DNA of 64,000 bases from Helicobacter rodentium ATCC 700285. Its GTDB lineage: Bacteria > Campylobacterota > Campylobacteria > Campylobacterales > Helicobacteraceae. The translations under genes and the position numbers were made by a program. The DNA lies in the NCBI RefSeq assembly GCF_000687535.1, contig NZ_JHWC01000005.1, positions 1 to 64,000 of the forward strand, given 5' to 3'. The notes beneath the pieces are model-generated. The model saw only the letters and a program-made list of their open reading frames with translations, ran no database searches and was not told where the DNA came from. Positions 1-7,947 of the stretch are shown here, one piece after another (the stretch's first letter is position 1; each line of letters begins with the position of its first letter).

Positions 1-765
1 GTTGCCCCTAGGGAAAAGGTAGGAATAGAATAAGAATTAGAGGTTTTCCTACCCTCAAACTTAGAAGCACTTTGGAATCTCTGCTCTAATCCAGCATCTA
101 AAGAAACTTTAGGGCTAAGAATCACAGACATATCAAATCCAAAGAACAAGGTATTCCCATATTCTAAATTTACCATAGTCAAAACTCCTTTCGCCATTAT
201 AAACCCCGCCGATATAAAGAGAGGATACAACAGGGTCAGAATAATTTTTAAGCGCAAATTGTGCGGAAAAAGATTTAAAAGAAAAGTTTTTACTCTCATC
301 AAAGTGTTCCTCTCTTTGAATTACTCCACCTTGCAAGGTAATTTGTGGGACAAACATTTCAAAGAGAGTCTCTGCTGTATAGATTCCACCAACCCATAAA
401 GAATCAAAATCAAAGCTTCTTTCTGTAGTATATTCAAATCCTAAATAATTAAAATATTCGTTTTGTTTGTAGCTACCATTTCCAGAAACCAATAAATCAA
501 ATTTTGGAGCAAGTGTGTAAATAAAAGTTTGATTGATAGAAAGTTGTTTGGTATCTGTCCAAGTTTTTGTATCAGGTTGTGCTACTAAAGTAGGGTAGAG
601 ATTATAAATATAAGCATTGCCACTGCTTAAAAAACTCACACTTGTAATGCTTCTTAGTCCTATTTGTTTTTTAAACAAAGAATCCATTGTAATAGGGTCA
701 GAAGCAAAACTAAGTGAAAAGGCAAAAGTTAAAAACCCTAAAGAAAGCAAAATCTTTTTAAGCAT
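1..765 (-). CDS. putative outer-membrane beta-barrel protein, frameshifted and cut by the window edge
   Basis: The protein starts at 765 with a clear Sec signal peptide (MLKKILLSLGFLTFAFSLSFA). It continues with alternating hydrophobic/polar stretches rich in aromatic residues and Gly, the pattern of an outer-membrane barrel. The first frame stops at 133 after 210 residues. A second frame takes over around 180 and stays open to base 1, reading TMVNLEYGNTLFFGFDMSV and onward, again barrel-like. The two frames join at a four-base A run (181-184 on the + strand), so a one-base slip, a real mutation or a sequencing error, splits one gene. It is the last visible gene of the leftward operon that starts at 2946. 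I infer a surface or export pore for the upstream GG-leader protein. I recognise no named family. Confidence 0.6.
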
Positions 766-837
766 TATAATCCTTTATAATAAGTTATACAAAGGATTAG
801 CAAGAAGTGTTCCATATTGGATATAAAGAATCGCAAA

Positions 838-1392
838 TTATCTAAAAAACACTTCGTTAGGAAACTCCAAATCTTTTATTATAGGTTTAGAGTTTTCTTT
901 GTTTGTAACTACAAGCGCATAGCCTCCTGTGTGATTCCTATCCCAAATAGAATAAAATTCTTTTTTACTGCTAATATATTCCCCGAAATTTGGGTCAAAG
1001 ACTTTAAGAAAATCCCCTTTAAAATTTACAATCACTACGAAATGAGGAAATCTAGGGTCATTTTCTATCCTCACAAGCAGAGGATAAGCGGTGCGTTGTA
1101 AAATCTCTCTTGAGAGTTGGAATCCCTTTGTATCATAGCCCAAAATGATAGCTGCCTTTTGCAGTTCTTGGAAGCTTAACATATCTGTTTTTTGGTTTAA
1201 TACTTTTAAAATCTCTTGTTCTTGGTATTGTTTGATTCCAAAAAAATTTAAAAGTGTGGCGAGAGCGGAAGCCCCGCAAGATTCCTCAAACTGCTGCCTT
1301 ATAACATTTTGATTGTGGAGTTCTTGGAGGGATTGAACGCAAAAGGCAAAAGCTAAATGAACGCAACAAAGCACAAGGATAAGAATACGCAA
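838..1392 (-). CDS. periplasmic C39-family cysteine peptidase
   Basis: This 184-residue protein has a Sec signal peptide (residues 1-16) followed by a single peptidase C39 domain. The catalytic set is visible: the oxyanion Gln and nucleophile in QQFEESCGAS (Cys39), His117 in FPHFVVI and Asp133 in VFDPNFGE. Known C39 domains cut after Gly-Gly leaders and are usually fused to bacteriocin ABC exporters. This one has no ABC or membrane domain and should act in the periplasm, as FapD of the Pseudomonas functional-amyloid operon is thought to do. It lies two genes downstream of a secreted protein with a matching GG leader (2398-2946) and directly upstream of a barrel-like gene. The family call is secure; the substrate is inferred. 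Confidence 0.85.
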   Translation of the reverse strand: MRILILVLCCVHLAFAFCVQSLQELHNQNVIRQQFEESCGASALATLLNFFGIKQYQEQEILKVLNQKTDMLSFQELQKAAIILGYDTKGFQLSREILQRTAYPLLVRIENDPRFPHFVVIVNFKGDFLKVFDPNFGEYISSKKEFYSIWDRNHTGGYALVVTNKENSKPIIKDLEFPNEVFFR

Positions 1393-1437
1393 AAGAATCC
1401 TTAAAATAAGAAATGAAATATTTTATAGATTGTATCC

Positions 1438-2373
1438 TTATTCTCCTTGATTCTTCTTATTCTCTTTAGAATCCCTAAGCAGTGTTTGCATTATGGAATC
1501 TGTGGAGGGCGATTCCGCTTTCTCTTTGTTTTCTAGCATTTCTAGCACAGATTCAAAGGTAAGGTTAGAATATCTTAGGATTAAGGGTTCTGTTTGAATA
1601 TTTGTTTTTGTATCTACAAAGGAAAAATCAATCTCTCCTGTTTCTGGATTGCGTTTGAAAAACACATTTGCGACTTGGAATCCATTTGCCTCCTCATATA
1701 CTCTCACTTTAGCTATGGCTTCTACAATCTCCTCTTTTTGCGTGGGCGAGAGCCTATTAGCAATATAACTAAAAAATACCACGCCATTTTTATCTTGTTT
1801 GACGGAATCATAATTTACAGCCATAGTTTGCGCATTTTTGTAATCAAAGCTATATTCTCCCTCACGCAATTCTCTTAGCCCTTTTCTAGTGTCTTTCTCG
1901 CTATAAGCATTCATAGTATAAAGAAATGCTAATAAATCCCTCTCGCCTATTAAATCCTCCTCCTCTTGCGTTAGCGATTCTCCCATTTTACAAAACTTTG
2001 TCAAAAGAGGAATTAAATCATAATTTTCTCTTGCGACTTCTGCCATTAGCTTATCCATTTGTCTATCTAAAAACTCCTCTGCTTTTTTGTATTCCTCTTG
2101 AGTTGGCATTGCAATTTGTTTTTCTCTTATTTCCAACTCTTGCATAAAATCCCTAGTAGAATCGGTATGGAACATAGTAATAATTTTACACTCATCAAAT
2201 GATGAATAGTCTATATTTTTTTCTGGGCGATAAATAAAGTCTCTCACTTCTTGCAAAATTTTTTCATCACTTGGCAATTCAAAATTGCTTTGCTCTATGG
2301 AATCGGATTTTGAGCCTCTATTTACAAAAAGATTATTATAAGAAATTTTGGTATTTTGAGTGATAGAGTTCAT
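1438..2373 (-). CDS. uncharacterised hydrophilic protein in the C39/GG operon
   Basis: I do not recognise this 311-residue protein. It has no signal peptide or membrane segment and is rich in Glu, Lys and Asn. Predicted helical stretches run around residues 90-120 (EEYKKAEEFLDRQMDKLMAE) and near the C terminus, and the tail is Ser/Lys/Asn-rich (SKENKKNQGE). Its N-terminal style (MNSITQNTKISYNNLF) loosely resembles that of the EF-hand-like protein at 36575-38245. It starts 24 bases after the GG-leader gene and ends 45 bases before the C39 gene, so co-transcription is likely. A cytoplasmic chaperone or regulator for the exported partner is one possibility, but nothing in the sequence settles it. 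Confidence 0.7.
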   Translation of the reverse strand: MNSITQNTKISYNNLFVNRGSKSDSIEQSNFELPSDEKILQEVRDFIYRPEKNIDYSSFDECKIITMFHTDSTRDFMQELEIREKQIAMPTQEEYKKAEEFLDRQMDKLMAEVARENYDLIPLLTKFCKMGESLTQEEEDLIGERDLLAFLYTMNAYSEKDTRKGLRELREGEYSFDYKNAQTMAVNYDSVKQDKNGVVFFSYIANRLSPTQKEEIVEAIAKVRVYEEANGFQVANVFFKRNPETGEIDFSFVDTKTNIQTEPLILRYSNLTFESVLEMLENKEKAESPSTDSIMQTLLRDSKENKKNQGE

Positions 2374-2397
2374 ATAGTTAATCCTTATATTAAAAAA

Positions 2398-2946
2398 TTA
2401 ATATCTATATTTATCTCTATTTAGATTCCAAAAGTTTGCACTATAACTTCTAATAATACTATTTGCTTGATTGTATAGCTTTTGACCATCTTTTTCTAAT
2501 ATTTTATTTGTATAATATCTATCCGCACTTCTTGTATAGACAGGATTATATTGATTCATACCAATAATAGAAATGCTCACTTGATTGGACAAATGGTTTA
2601 AAGTCGCAGAGATGACAGGAATATATTGTCCGCTCCCATTATCTACATTGAGCGGTAAAAGTTCATTTCTGACATCTTCATACAATTTATAATAAATAGT
2701 ATAAGATACCCTTGTGCCACCATTATTGACTGAACCATAATTATATAAGCTAGTTGCATATCCATCTCCTCTATCCAATGTTGCCCCACCTACAACTTGG
2801 CTCATCTCCTCATCATTTAAGACTTTCACACCTGCACTTTGTTCGTTAAACTCTCCATTGGTTACAAGGGCAATGAAATCTATTTCTGCAAAGAGTGTGC
2901 TTGAGATTCCAAAGATTAATAAGAATCCTAAAATTAGTTTTTTCAT
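2398..2946 (-). CDS. secreted protein with Sec signal and internal double-glycine leader
   Basis: This 182-residue protein has a Sec signal peptide (residues 1-20, MKKLILGFLLIFGISSTLFA). A short acidic propeptide then ends in VLNDEEMSQVVGG (Gly53-Gly54), which fits the double-glycine leader consensus LSxxELxxIxGG recognised by C39 peptidases. The predicted mature part (residues 55-182) is Tyr/Asn/Ser/Gly-rich with no Cys, for example GDGYATSLYNYGSVNNGGTR, and ends in DKYRY. It is the first gene of the operon that also carries the C39 peptidase and barrel-like protein. I infer Sec export, periplasmic trimming after Gly54, then surface display or secretion. The composition could suit a fibre or adhesin subunit or a bacteriocin-like effector. 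Confidence 0.75.
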   Translation of the reverse strand: MKKLILGFLLIFGISSTLFAEIDFIALVTNGEFNEQSAGVKVLNDEEMSQVVGGATLDRGDGYATSLYNYGSVNNGGTRVSYTIYYKLYEDVRNELLPLNVDNGSGQYIPVISATLNHLSNQVSISIIGMNQYNPVYTRSADRYYTNKILEKDGQKLYNQANSIIRSYSANFWNLNRDKYRY

Positions 2947-2977
2947 TATCCCTCCTTTTTTAAAAGTTTAAATTTTT

Positions 2978-2983
2978 ATTATA
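2978..2983 (-). promoter_or_regulatory. putative sigma-70 -10 element for the GG/C39 operon
   Basis: On the minus strand a TATAAT lies within a very AT-rich stretch about 30 bases upstream of the ATG at 2946. A strong ribosome-binding site (AAAGGAGGGAT) sits just before the start. No clear -35 is visible, which is usual for Campylobacterota sigma-70 promoters. Confidence 0.4.
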
Positions 2984-3083
2984 AATTGCAGAATCTTAAA
3001 AATAAATGTAAAAGATTTTAATCGCCTTTGGTTTTTTTAAGGTTGTTACGCAAAGAAACAAGTTTGCATTGCTTGATTAATGT

Positions 3084-3089
3084 TATAAT
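3084..3089 (+). promoter_or_regulatory. putative sigma-70 -10 element for pglA-pglC
   Basis: TATAAT lies in AATGTTATAATTCC, about 34 bases before the ATG at 3123, with AAGG as ribosome-binding site at about 3113. The upstream stretch is T-rich, as is typical for this phylum. Confidence 0.4.
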
Positions 3090-3122
3090 TCCTATAAATT
3101 TTTATCATTTTTAAGGTTACAA

Positions 3123-4913
3123 ATGAAAATTTTATTTCTCTCGCATACAGATTCTAATCTTTATCTTTTTCGTCTGCCTATTATGTTGGCTCTTCAAGCA
3201 CAAGGACACGAAGTGATTGCGCTCACTCCCAAAGGCGCAGACTTTGATAAATTTGCTCCTCTTGGCATTCAAGCCATTGACTATTCTATTAATCGGGGCA
3301 GTCTCAATCCCCTAAGTGCTTTCAAAACGATTCAAGAAATTACAAAAATCTTGCAAAATATCAAGCCCGATATTGTGCATACCTTTATGCTAAAGCCTAA
3401 TATTTATGGCTCGTTTGCCGCAAAAATTGCGGGATTGGATTGCGTGATTAATAGCCTTACAGGTTTGGGCAGTTTTTATATTGATGAGAGTCTAAAATCT
3501 CGCGCCTTAAGATTCATCATAGAATCCCTCAACCGCCTTGCGTTTAAAATCGCCCAAAAAGTGTTATTTCAAAATAATGATGATTTAGAATTATATGTGC
3601 AAAAAGGAATCCTAAAACGTGAAAAAGCTATATTAATTAAAGGTTCAGGCATTGACACGCAAACCTTTGCGCCAATCAATCAAGAATCCTATAATGCAAT
3701 GCGCCAAAAACTAAGCGCGGAATTAAATCTCCCCCTTATGAGCGGTTCTATCCTTGTGCTAATGGTAGCGCGTGCAATCGCCCATAAAGGAGTGCGGGAA
3801 TATTATGAAGCTGCAGAGATTCTTAAAGGTAAAAATTGCGTTTTTTTATATGTAGGCGGGGTAGATTTAGGCAATATTTCCTCAATGAACGAGGTGTTTT
3901 TAAAAAGCTCTGCAGAAGTCATTTATCTCGGGCAACGCAAGGATATTCGCTCTCTTATGGGTGCTTGTGATTTGTTTGTTTTACCAAGCTACCGCGAGGG
4001 GATTCCGCGCACACTCCTAGAAGCCGGAAGTATGGCGAAGCCTATCATTACAACCGATGCAGTAGGCTGTCGTGAAGTTGTTGAAAATGGCAAAAATGGA
4101 TTTCTAGTCCCCATAGGAGACTCCAAACAATTAGCAGAAAAAATCCTGCAATTGAGCAAAGATAAAGATTTAAGAGAAAAGTTTGGAAAAGTAAGCAGAG
4201 AGAAAATCTGCGCAGAATTTAGCACGGATTCTATCGTTCAAAGCTATTTATCCCTCTATGATTCCGTCTTATCCTCCAAACAAGAAAAATCTACTTCTAA
4301 AAAAATCTATTCAAACTTCATCAAACCTGTTTTGGATTTCTCCTTTAGCTTTATTCTCTTGCTACTTTTTTCTCCTCTCTTGGTTCTTGTTGCTTTGCTT
4401 ATCCGCACAAAGCTTGGTTCTCCTATTTTTTTTACACAAGAGCGTCCGGGGAAAGGGGGTAAGATTTTTAAGATTTACAAGTTTCGCACAATGAACAACG
4501 CACTTGATGAAAAAGGAGAATTGTTGCCCGATGAAGCAAGACTTACGCATTTGGGCAAATGGATTCGCAAAAGTAGCTTAGATGAGCTACCACAACTCTT
4601 TAATGTATTAAAAGGTGAGATGAGCTTCGTAGGACCGCGTCCGCTCTTGGTGGAATATCTGCCTCTGTATTCTCAAGAACAAGCAAGGCGACACGAAGTA
4701 AAGCCGGGTATCACGGGCTGGGCGCAAATCAATGGGCGCAATGCGATTTCTTGGGAGGAAAAATTTACATTAGATGTTTGGTATGTGGAGCATATTAGTT
4801 TTTGGCTAGATTTTAGGATTCTATGGGGGACTTTTTATAAGGTGATTCAACGCAAAGACATTAGCTCTAGCACAAGCGCAACAATGGAGAAGTTTAAAGG
4901 AAACAAGGTATAA
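3123..4913 (+). CDS. pglAC: fused PglA-type glycosyltransferase / PglC-type phosphoglycosyl transferase
   Basis: The 596-residue protein has two parts. Residues 1-385 are a GT-B family 4 glycosyltransferase resembling Campylobacter PglA (start [29 protein letters not shown], acceptor/donor motif [14 protein letters not shown]). Residues 395-596 are a monotopic phosphoglycosyl transferase resembling PglC: one membrane re-entrant helix (about 400-422), [18 protein letters not shown], catalytic dyad Asp487-Glu488 in [19 protein letters not shown] and [13 protein letters not shown]. In C. jejuni these are separate adjacent genes that attach di-N-acetylbacillosamine phosphate to undecaprenyl phosphate and then add GalNAc, the first steps of protein N-glycosylation. 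Here one chain would do both. It stands alone between divergent operons; no oligosaccharyltransferase is in the window. Confidence 0.88.
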   Translation: MKILFLSHTDSNLYLFRLPIMLALQAQGHEVIALTPKGADFDKFAPLGIQAIDYSINRGSLNPLSAFKTIQEITKILQNIKPDIVHTFMLKPNIYGSFAAKIAGLDCVINSLTGLGSFYIDESLKSRALRFIIESLNRLAFKIAQKVLFQNNDDLELYVQKGILKREKAILIKGSGIDTQTFAPINQESYNAMRQKLSAELNLPLMSGSILVLMVARAIAHKGVREYYEAAEILKGKNCVFLYVGGVDLGNISSMNEVFLKSSAEVIYLGQRKDIRSLMGACDLFVLPSYREGIPRTLLEAGSMAKPIITTDAVGCREVVENGKNGFLVPIGDSKQLAEKILQLSKDKDLREKFGKVSREKICAEFSTDSIVQSYLSLYDSVLSSKQEKSTSKKIYSNFIKPVLDFSFSFILLLLFSPLLVLVALLIRTKLGSPIFFTQERPGKGGKIFKIYKFRTMNNALDEKGELLPDEARLTHLGKWIRKSSLDELPQLFNVLKGEMSFVGPRPLLVEYLPLYSQEQARRHEVKPGITGWAQINGRNAISWEEKFTLDVWYVEHISFWLDFRILWGTFYKVIQRKDISSSTSATMEKFKGNKV

Positions 4914-4935
4914 AAGGCGAGAGTTGCTTTTGTGT

Positions 4936-5205
4936 GCCACTGCGTCATTGCGAGAAAATTTGAAAAATTTTCTTGGCGTGCATTTGCGAATAGCAAATTC
5001 ACCCGCTTTAGCGCAAATCCATAATCTTGCATAAAGAAATTTTTGCAATGGAATCCTTATTAAATCTTTAAGGGCGAGATTTTGGATTATGGATTGCTTC
5101 TAGCAAAGATCTCGCAATGACGAGATTAAGTTTAAGATTCTATGTAATGATGAAATGAAATGCGATATTGTAAATTGCCACGGTTCCTTATGGAATCTCG
5201 TAAGA
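4936..5205. repeat. dispersed TCATTGCGAG/GCAATC repeat cluster
   Basis: The gap after pglAC holds a GTCATTGCGAGA arm (about 4945), an AATCCATAATCTTGCATAAAG core (about 5013-5035), then GATTATGGATTGC ... CTCGCAATGACG in the opposite sense (about 5090-5125). A degenerate half-copy follows (ATTGCCACGGTTCC, about 5174). The same pieces recur in about nine other intergenic clusters of the window. Confidence 0.75.
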
Positions 5206-5208
5206 ATT

Positions 5209-5240
5209 AAAAGGAATTTTGATAGGAGAGGATTCCTTTT
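5209..5240 (-). terminator. putative rpsO terminator hairpin
   Basis: AAAAGGAAT (5209-5217) and ATTCCTTTT (5232-5240) form a perfect nine-base inverted repeat with a 14-base loop, 19 bases past the rpsO stop. On the rpsO strand it is followed by AATTCTT, so the U tract is modest. Confidence 0.5.
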
Positions 5241-5258
5241 GGAATCCCTGCAGAGATT

Positions 5259-5534
5259 CTAACCCCTGTCTTTTAATCCTAGTTTCTCAATCACATTTGC
5301 ATAGCTTTTGAAATCCTTACGGCGCAAATAAGTTAGCAAACCTCTTCTTTGAGAAACAATCTTTCTAAGCCCTAAGCGACTAGAATGATCTTTTGGATTC
5401 ACCTTTAAATGTTGAGTGAGTGTTTTAATCCTATCGCTAAGCAAAGCAATTTGCACCTCTGTGGAACCTGTATCTTTGGGATTTCTAGCAAAAGCAGAAG
5501 TAATTTCTCTTTTTTTCGCCGAATCTTGAGCCAT
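5259..5534 (-). CDS. rpsO: 30S ribosomal protein S15
   Basis: The 91-residue protein has the family's usual length and motifs (FARNPKDTGSTEVQIALLSDRI, DHSSRLGLRKIVSQRRGLLTYL). S15 binds the central domain of 16S rRNA early in small-subunit assembly. A good ribosome-binding site (GGAGGTC) precedes the ATG. It is transcribed away from flhA, the same neighbourhood as in H. pylori, and is probably monocistronic with the hairpin at 5209-5240 as terminator. Confidence 0.97.
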   Translation of the reverse strand: MAQDSAKKREITSAFARNPKDTGSTEVQIALLSDRIKTLTQHLKVNPKDHSSRLGLRKIVSQRRGLLTYLRRKDFKSYANVIEKLGLKDRG

Positions 5535-5683
5535 TTTGACCTCCTGATTGGTATTTTAAAATAAAACTTGCAATTCTATCATAAAAATGTAAAAATACGC
5601 TAAAATTTTAATAAATTTCTTGATTTTATTAGCTAAAAACGATTAGAATTACAGATTAATTTATTATTTATTTGGGAGTAAGT

Positions 5684-7939
5684 TTGGCAACAGCAGATAA
5701 AAAAGTATCCTTACTAAGCAGAATTATGCCCTTTTTATCTTTTCTTTCAGGTTCAAAAGATTTAACGGTTGTCTTTTTTATCATTGCAATTTTGGCAATC
5801 ATCATTGTGCCATTGCCTAGCTCTTTGTTGGATTTTTTCTTAGCTATCTCCATTGCGCTTTCTGCGTTAATCATCTTGATTGCTTTGTATGTAAAAAAGC
5901 CCACAGATTTTTCCGCATTTCCTACACTTTTGCTTATTATCACGCTCTTTCGTTTGGCTTTAAATATTGCAACAACAAGAATGATTTTGAGCAATGGGCA
6001 TTTAGGTCCCGCGGCTGTTAGTGATATTATCAATGCTTTTGGGCAGTTTGTTGTGGGTGGAAATTATGTCATTGGGATTATTTTATTTATTATTTTGGTA
6101 ATTATTAACTTTATGGTTGTAACCAATGGTTCCACAAGGGTTTCTGAAGTAAAAGCAAGATTCACACTAGATGCAATGCCCGGAAAACAAATGGCAATTG
6201 ATGCGGATTTAAACTCTGGAATCATCGGGCAAGAGGAAGCAAAAGCAAGACGAGACGCATTAGCAACAGAAGCAGATTTTTATGGTTCAATGGACGGTGC
6301 AAATAAATTTGTAAAAGGTGATGCAATCGCGGGGATTATTATCACTTTGATTAATATTATTGGGGGATTCCTTATCGGTGTATTCCAAAGGGATATGACA
6401 ATGGCAGATTCTGCCTCCACTTTCACGATTTTAACCATTGGCGATGGTCTAGTCTCTCAACTTCCCGCACTTATCGTTGCCACTGCCACAGGTATCATCG
6501 TAACGCGTTTTAGCAAAGAGGGAGAAAATTTCGCGTCTGGAATCATTGACCAACTCATTAATGAATCCAAAACGCTTTTAATTGTGGGTTGTATCCTGCT
6601 CCTTTTTGCACTTGTTCCGGGTTTGCCTACGCTTTCATTAGGGTTTGTAGGTTTGCTCTTTTTAACTCTTGCTCTCCTCTTAAGCAAACAAAAAGAAGGC
6701 GATATATGGAAATACACAGAATCACTCTTTAAAAAGCTAAAAAGAGAAGACAAAACCAAAAAAGGAGAATTACAAGATACTGATAATCTTCCTCAACGCC
6801 AACAAGCTAGGCAACAAACCGCTACACAAGCTGCACAACCACCAAAAGAAAGTGAAGAGGAACGCAAAAAACGCGATGAGGCTGAAATTGACAATGCTTT
6901 AAAAGTCAAAATCTTGCGCGTGGGGCTTGGGTATCAGCTTATCAAGTTTGCTGACCCTGCGCAAGGTGGGGAGCTAGTGAATAAGATTCGCCAAATCCGT
7001 AAATCAATGGCAACAGAATATGGAATCCTTGTGCCTATGGTGCATTTAAGAGATGATTTAAATTTGCCTCCTGATGAATATCAGATTCTGCTAAAAGAAA
7101 TTGAAATTGGGCGAGGCAAAATTATGGCAGATAAGTATTTAGCGGTTTCTGCAGGCGGTTTTGTCGGGGAATTGCCCGATGGAATCCCAACAAAAGAACC
7201 CGTCTTTGGGCTAGATGCATTTTGGATTGATGAGAGCAAAAAAGAGGACGCAATCATTGAAGGTTACACTCCCATTGATGGCGCAACAGTGATTAGCACA
7301 CATATCCAAGAATTAATCAAACAATATGCAGAGGAATTGCTCACGCGTCAAGAAGTGCATAATTTGCTTGGCAAACTCGGACAAGATTATCCTGTGTTAG
7401 CCGAAGAAATCAAGGGGGTTGGCGTAGGAGTGATTCAACATATTTTAAAAGAGCTTTTGCATGAGCAGATTCCGATTAAAGATATGCTAAGTATTGCGGA
7501 AGCCATTGCCGATGGCTATCCTGCATACAAGGGTGATTTACCAACGCTCACAGAATATGTCCGTGCGTGTTTGAAACGGCTCATTACACATAATTTCCAA
7601 AGCGATGATGGGGTCTTACGCTACTTTGTTCTTTCTCCCGCATTGGAGCAGTTTTTGTTAGAGCGATTGCCAGACCAGCAGAAAATGGGGCAAAGACTGC
7701 GTCTAAGCCCAACAGAATCGCAAAGCCTACTTGATGCCTTAAATGTCGCCCGACAAAAAAGTGCTTCTTTGGGTGCAGTGCCTACAATTATCGGTGGGAT
7801 TCCTATGGTATTAAGAAAACCTTTATTTATATTTATTGAGCAATATGGACTTGGACGCAGTATCGTTACTCTAAGTGTTGCAGAGATTGATTATCAAACA
7901 AAATACGAAGTGCTAGGCGCGGTTGAATTTGCTCTATAA
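5684..7939 (+). CDS. flhA: flagellar export apparatus protein FlhA
   Basis: FlhA forms the membrane ring and cytosolic docking platform of the flagellar type III exporter. The N-terminal half has about eight membrane segments and the family signature (PTDFSAFPTLLLIITLFRLALN, RFTLDAMPGKQMAIDADLN). A charged, Gln-rich linker (about residues 350-395) leads to the cytosolic domain. An upstream TTG at 5672 is in frame, but TTG at 5684 is better because GGGAG (5674-5678) sits five bases before it, giving 751 residues starting MATADKK. The DHH gene follows after eight bases and is probably co-transcribed, as in H. pylori. Confidence 0.96.
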   Translation: MATADKKVSLLSRIMPFLSFLSGSKDLTVVFFIIAILAIIIVPLPSSLLDFFLAISIALSALIILIALYVKKPTDFSAFPTLLLIITLFRLALNIATTRMILSNGHLGPAAVSDIINAFGQFVVGGNYVIGIILFIILVIINFMVVTNGSTRVSEVKARFTLDAMPGKQMAIDADLNSGIIGQEEAKARRDALATEADFYGSMDGANKFVKGDAIAGIIITLINIIGGFLIGVFQRDMTMADSASTFTILTIGDGLVSQLPALIVATATGIIVTRFSKEGENFASGIIDQLINESKTLLIVGCILLLFALVPGLPTLSLGFVGLLFLTLALLLSKQKEGDIWKYTESLFKKLKREDKTKKGELQDTDNLPQRQQARQQTATQAAQPPKESEEERKKRDEAEIDNALKVKILRVGLGYQLIKFADPAQGGELVNKIRQIRKSMATEYGILVPMVHLRDDLNLPPDEYQILLKEIEIGRGKIMADKYLAVSAGGFVGELPDGIPTKEPVFGLDAFWIDESKKEDAIIEGYTPIDGATVISTHIQELIKQYAEELLTRQEVHNLLGKLGQDYPVLAEEIKGVGVGVIQHILKELLHEQIPIKDMLSIAEAIADGYPAYKGDLPTLTEYVRACLKRLITHNFQSDDGVLRYFVLSPALEQFLLERLPDQQKMGQRLRLSPTESQSLLDALNVARQKSASLGAVPTIIGGIPMVLRKPLFIFIEQYGLGRSIVTLSVAEIDYQTKYEVLGAVEFAL

Positions 7940-7947
7940 GGAAAATT

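Noticed and set aside
838-2946. Direct identification of the C39 operon as fap
   Set aside because: C39 and pore-like genes fit, but no imperfect FapB/FapC-type repeats are present in the GG protein.
5668-6033. Antisense reading frame over the flhA start, and similar long shadow frames over ftsH, leuA, pnp and hefC
   Set aside because: Each lies opposite a conserved gene, has no ribosome-binding site and no family resemblance.
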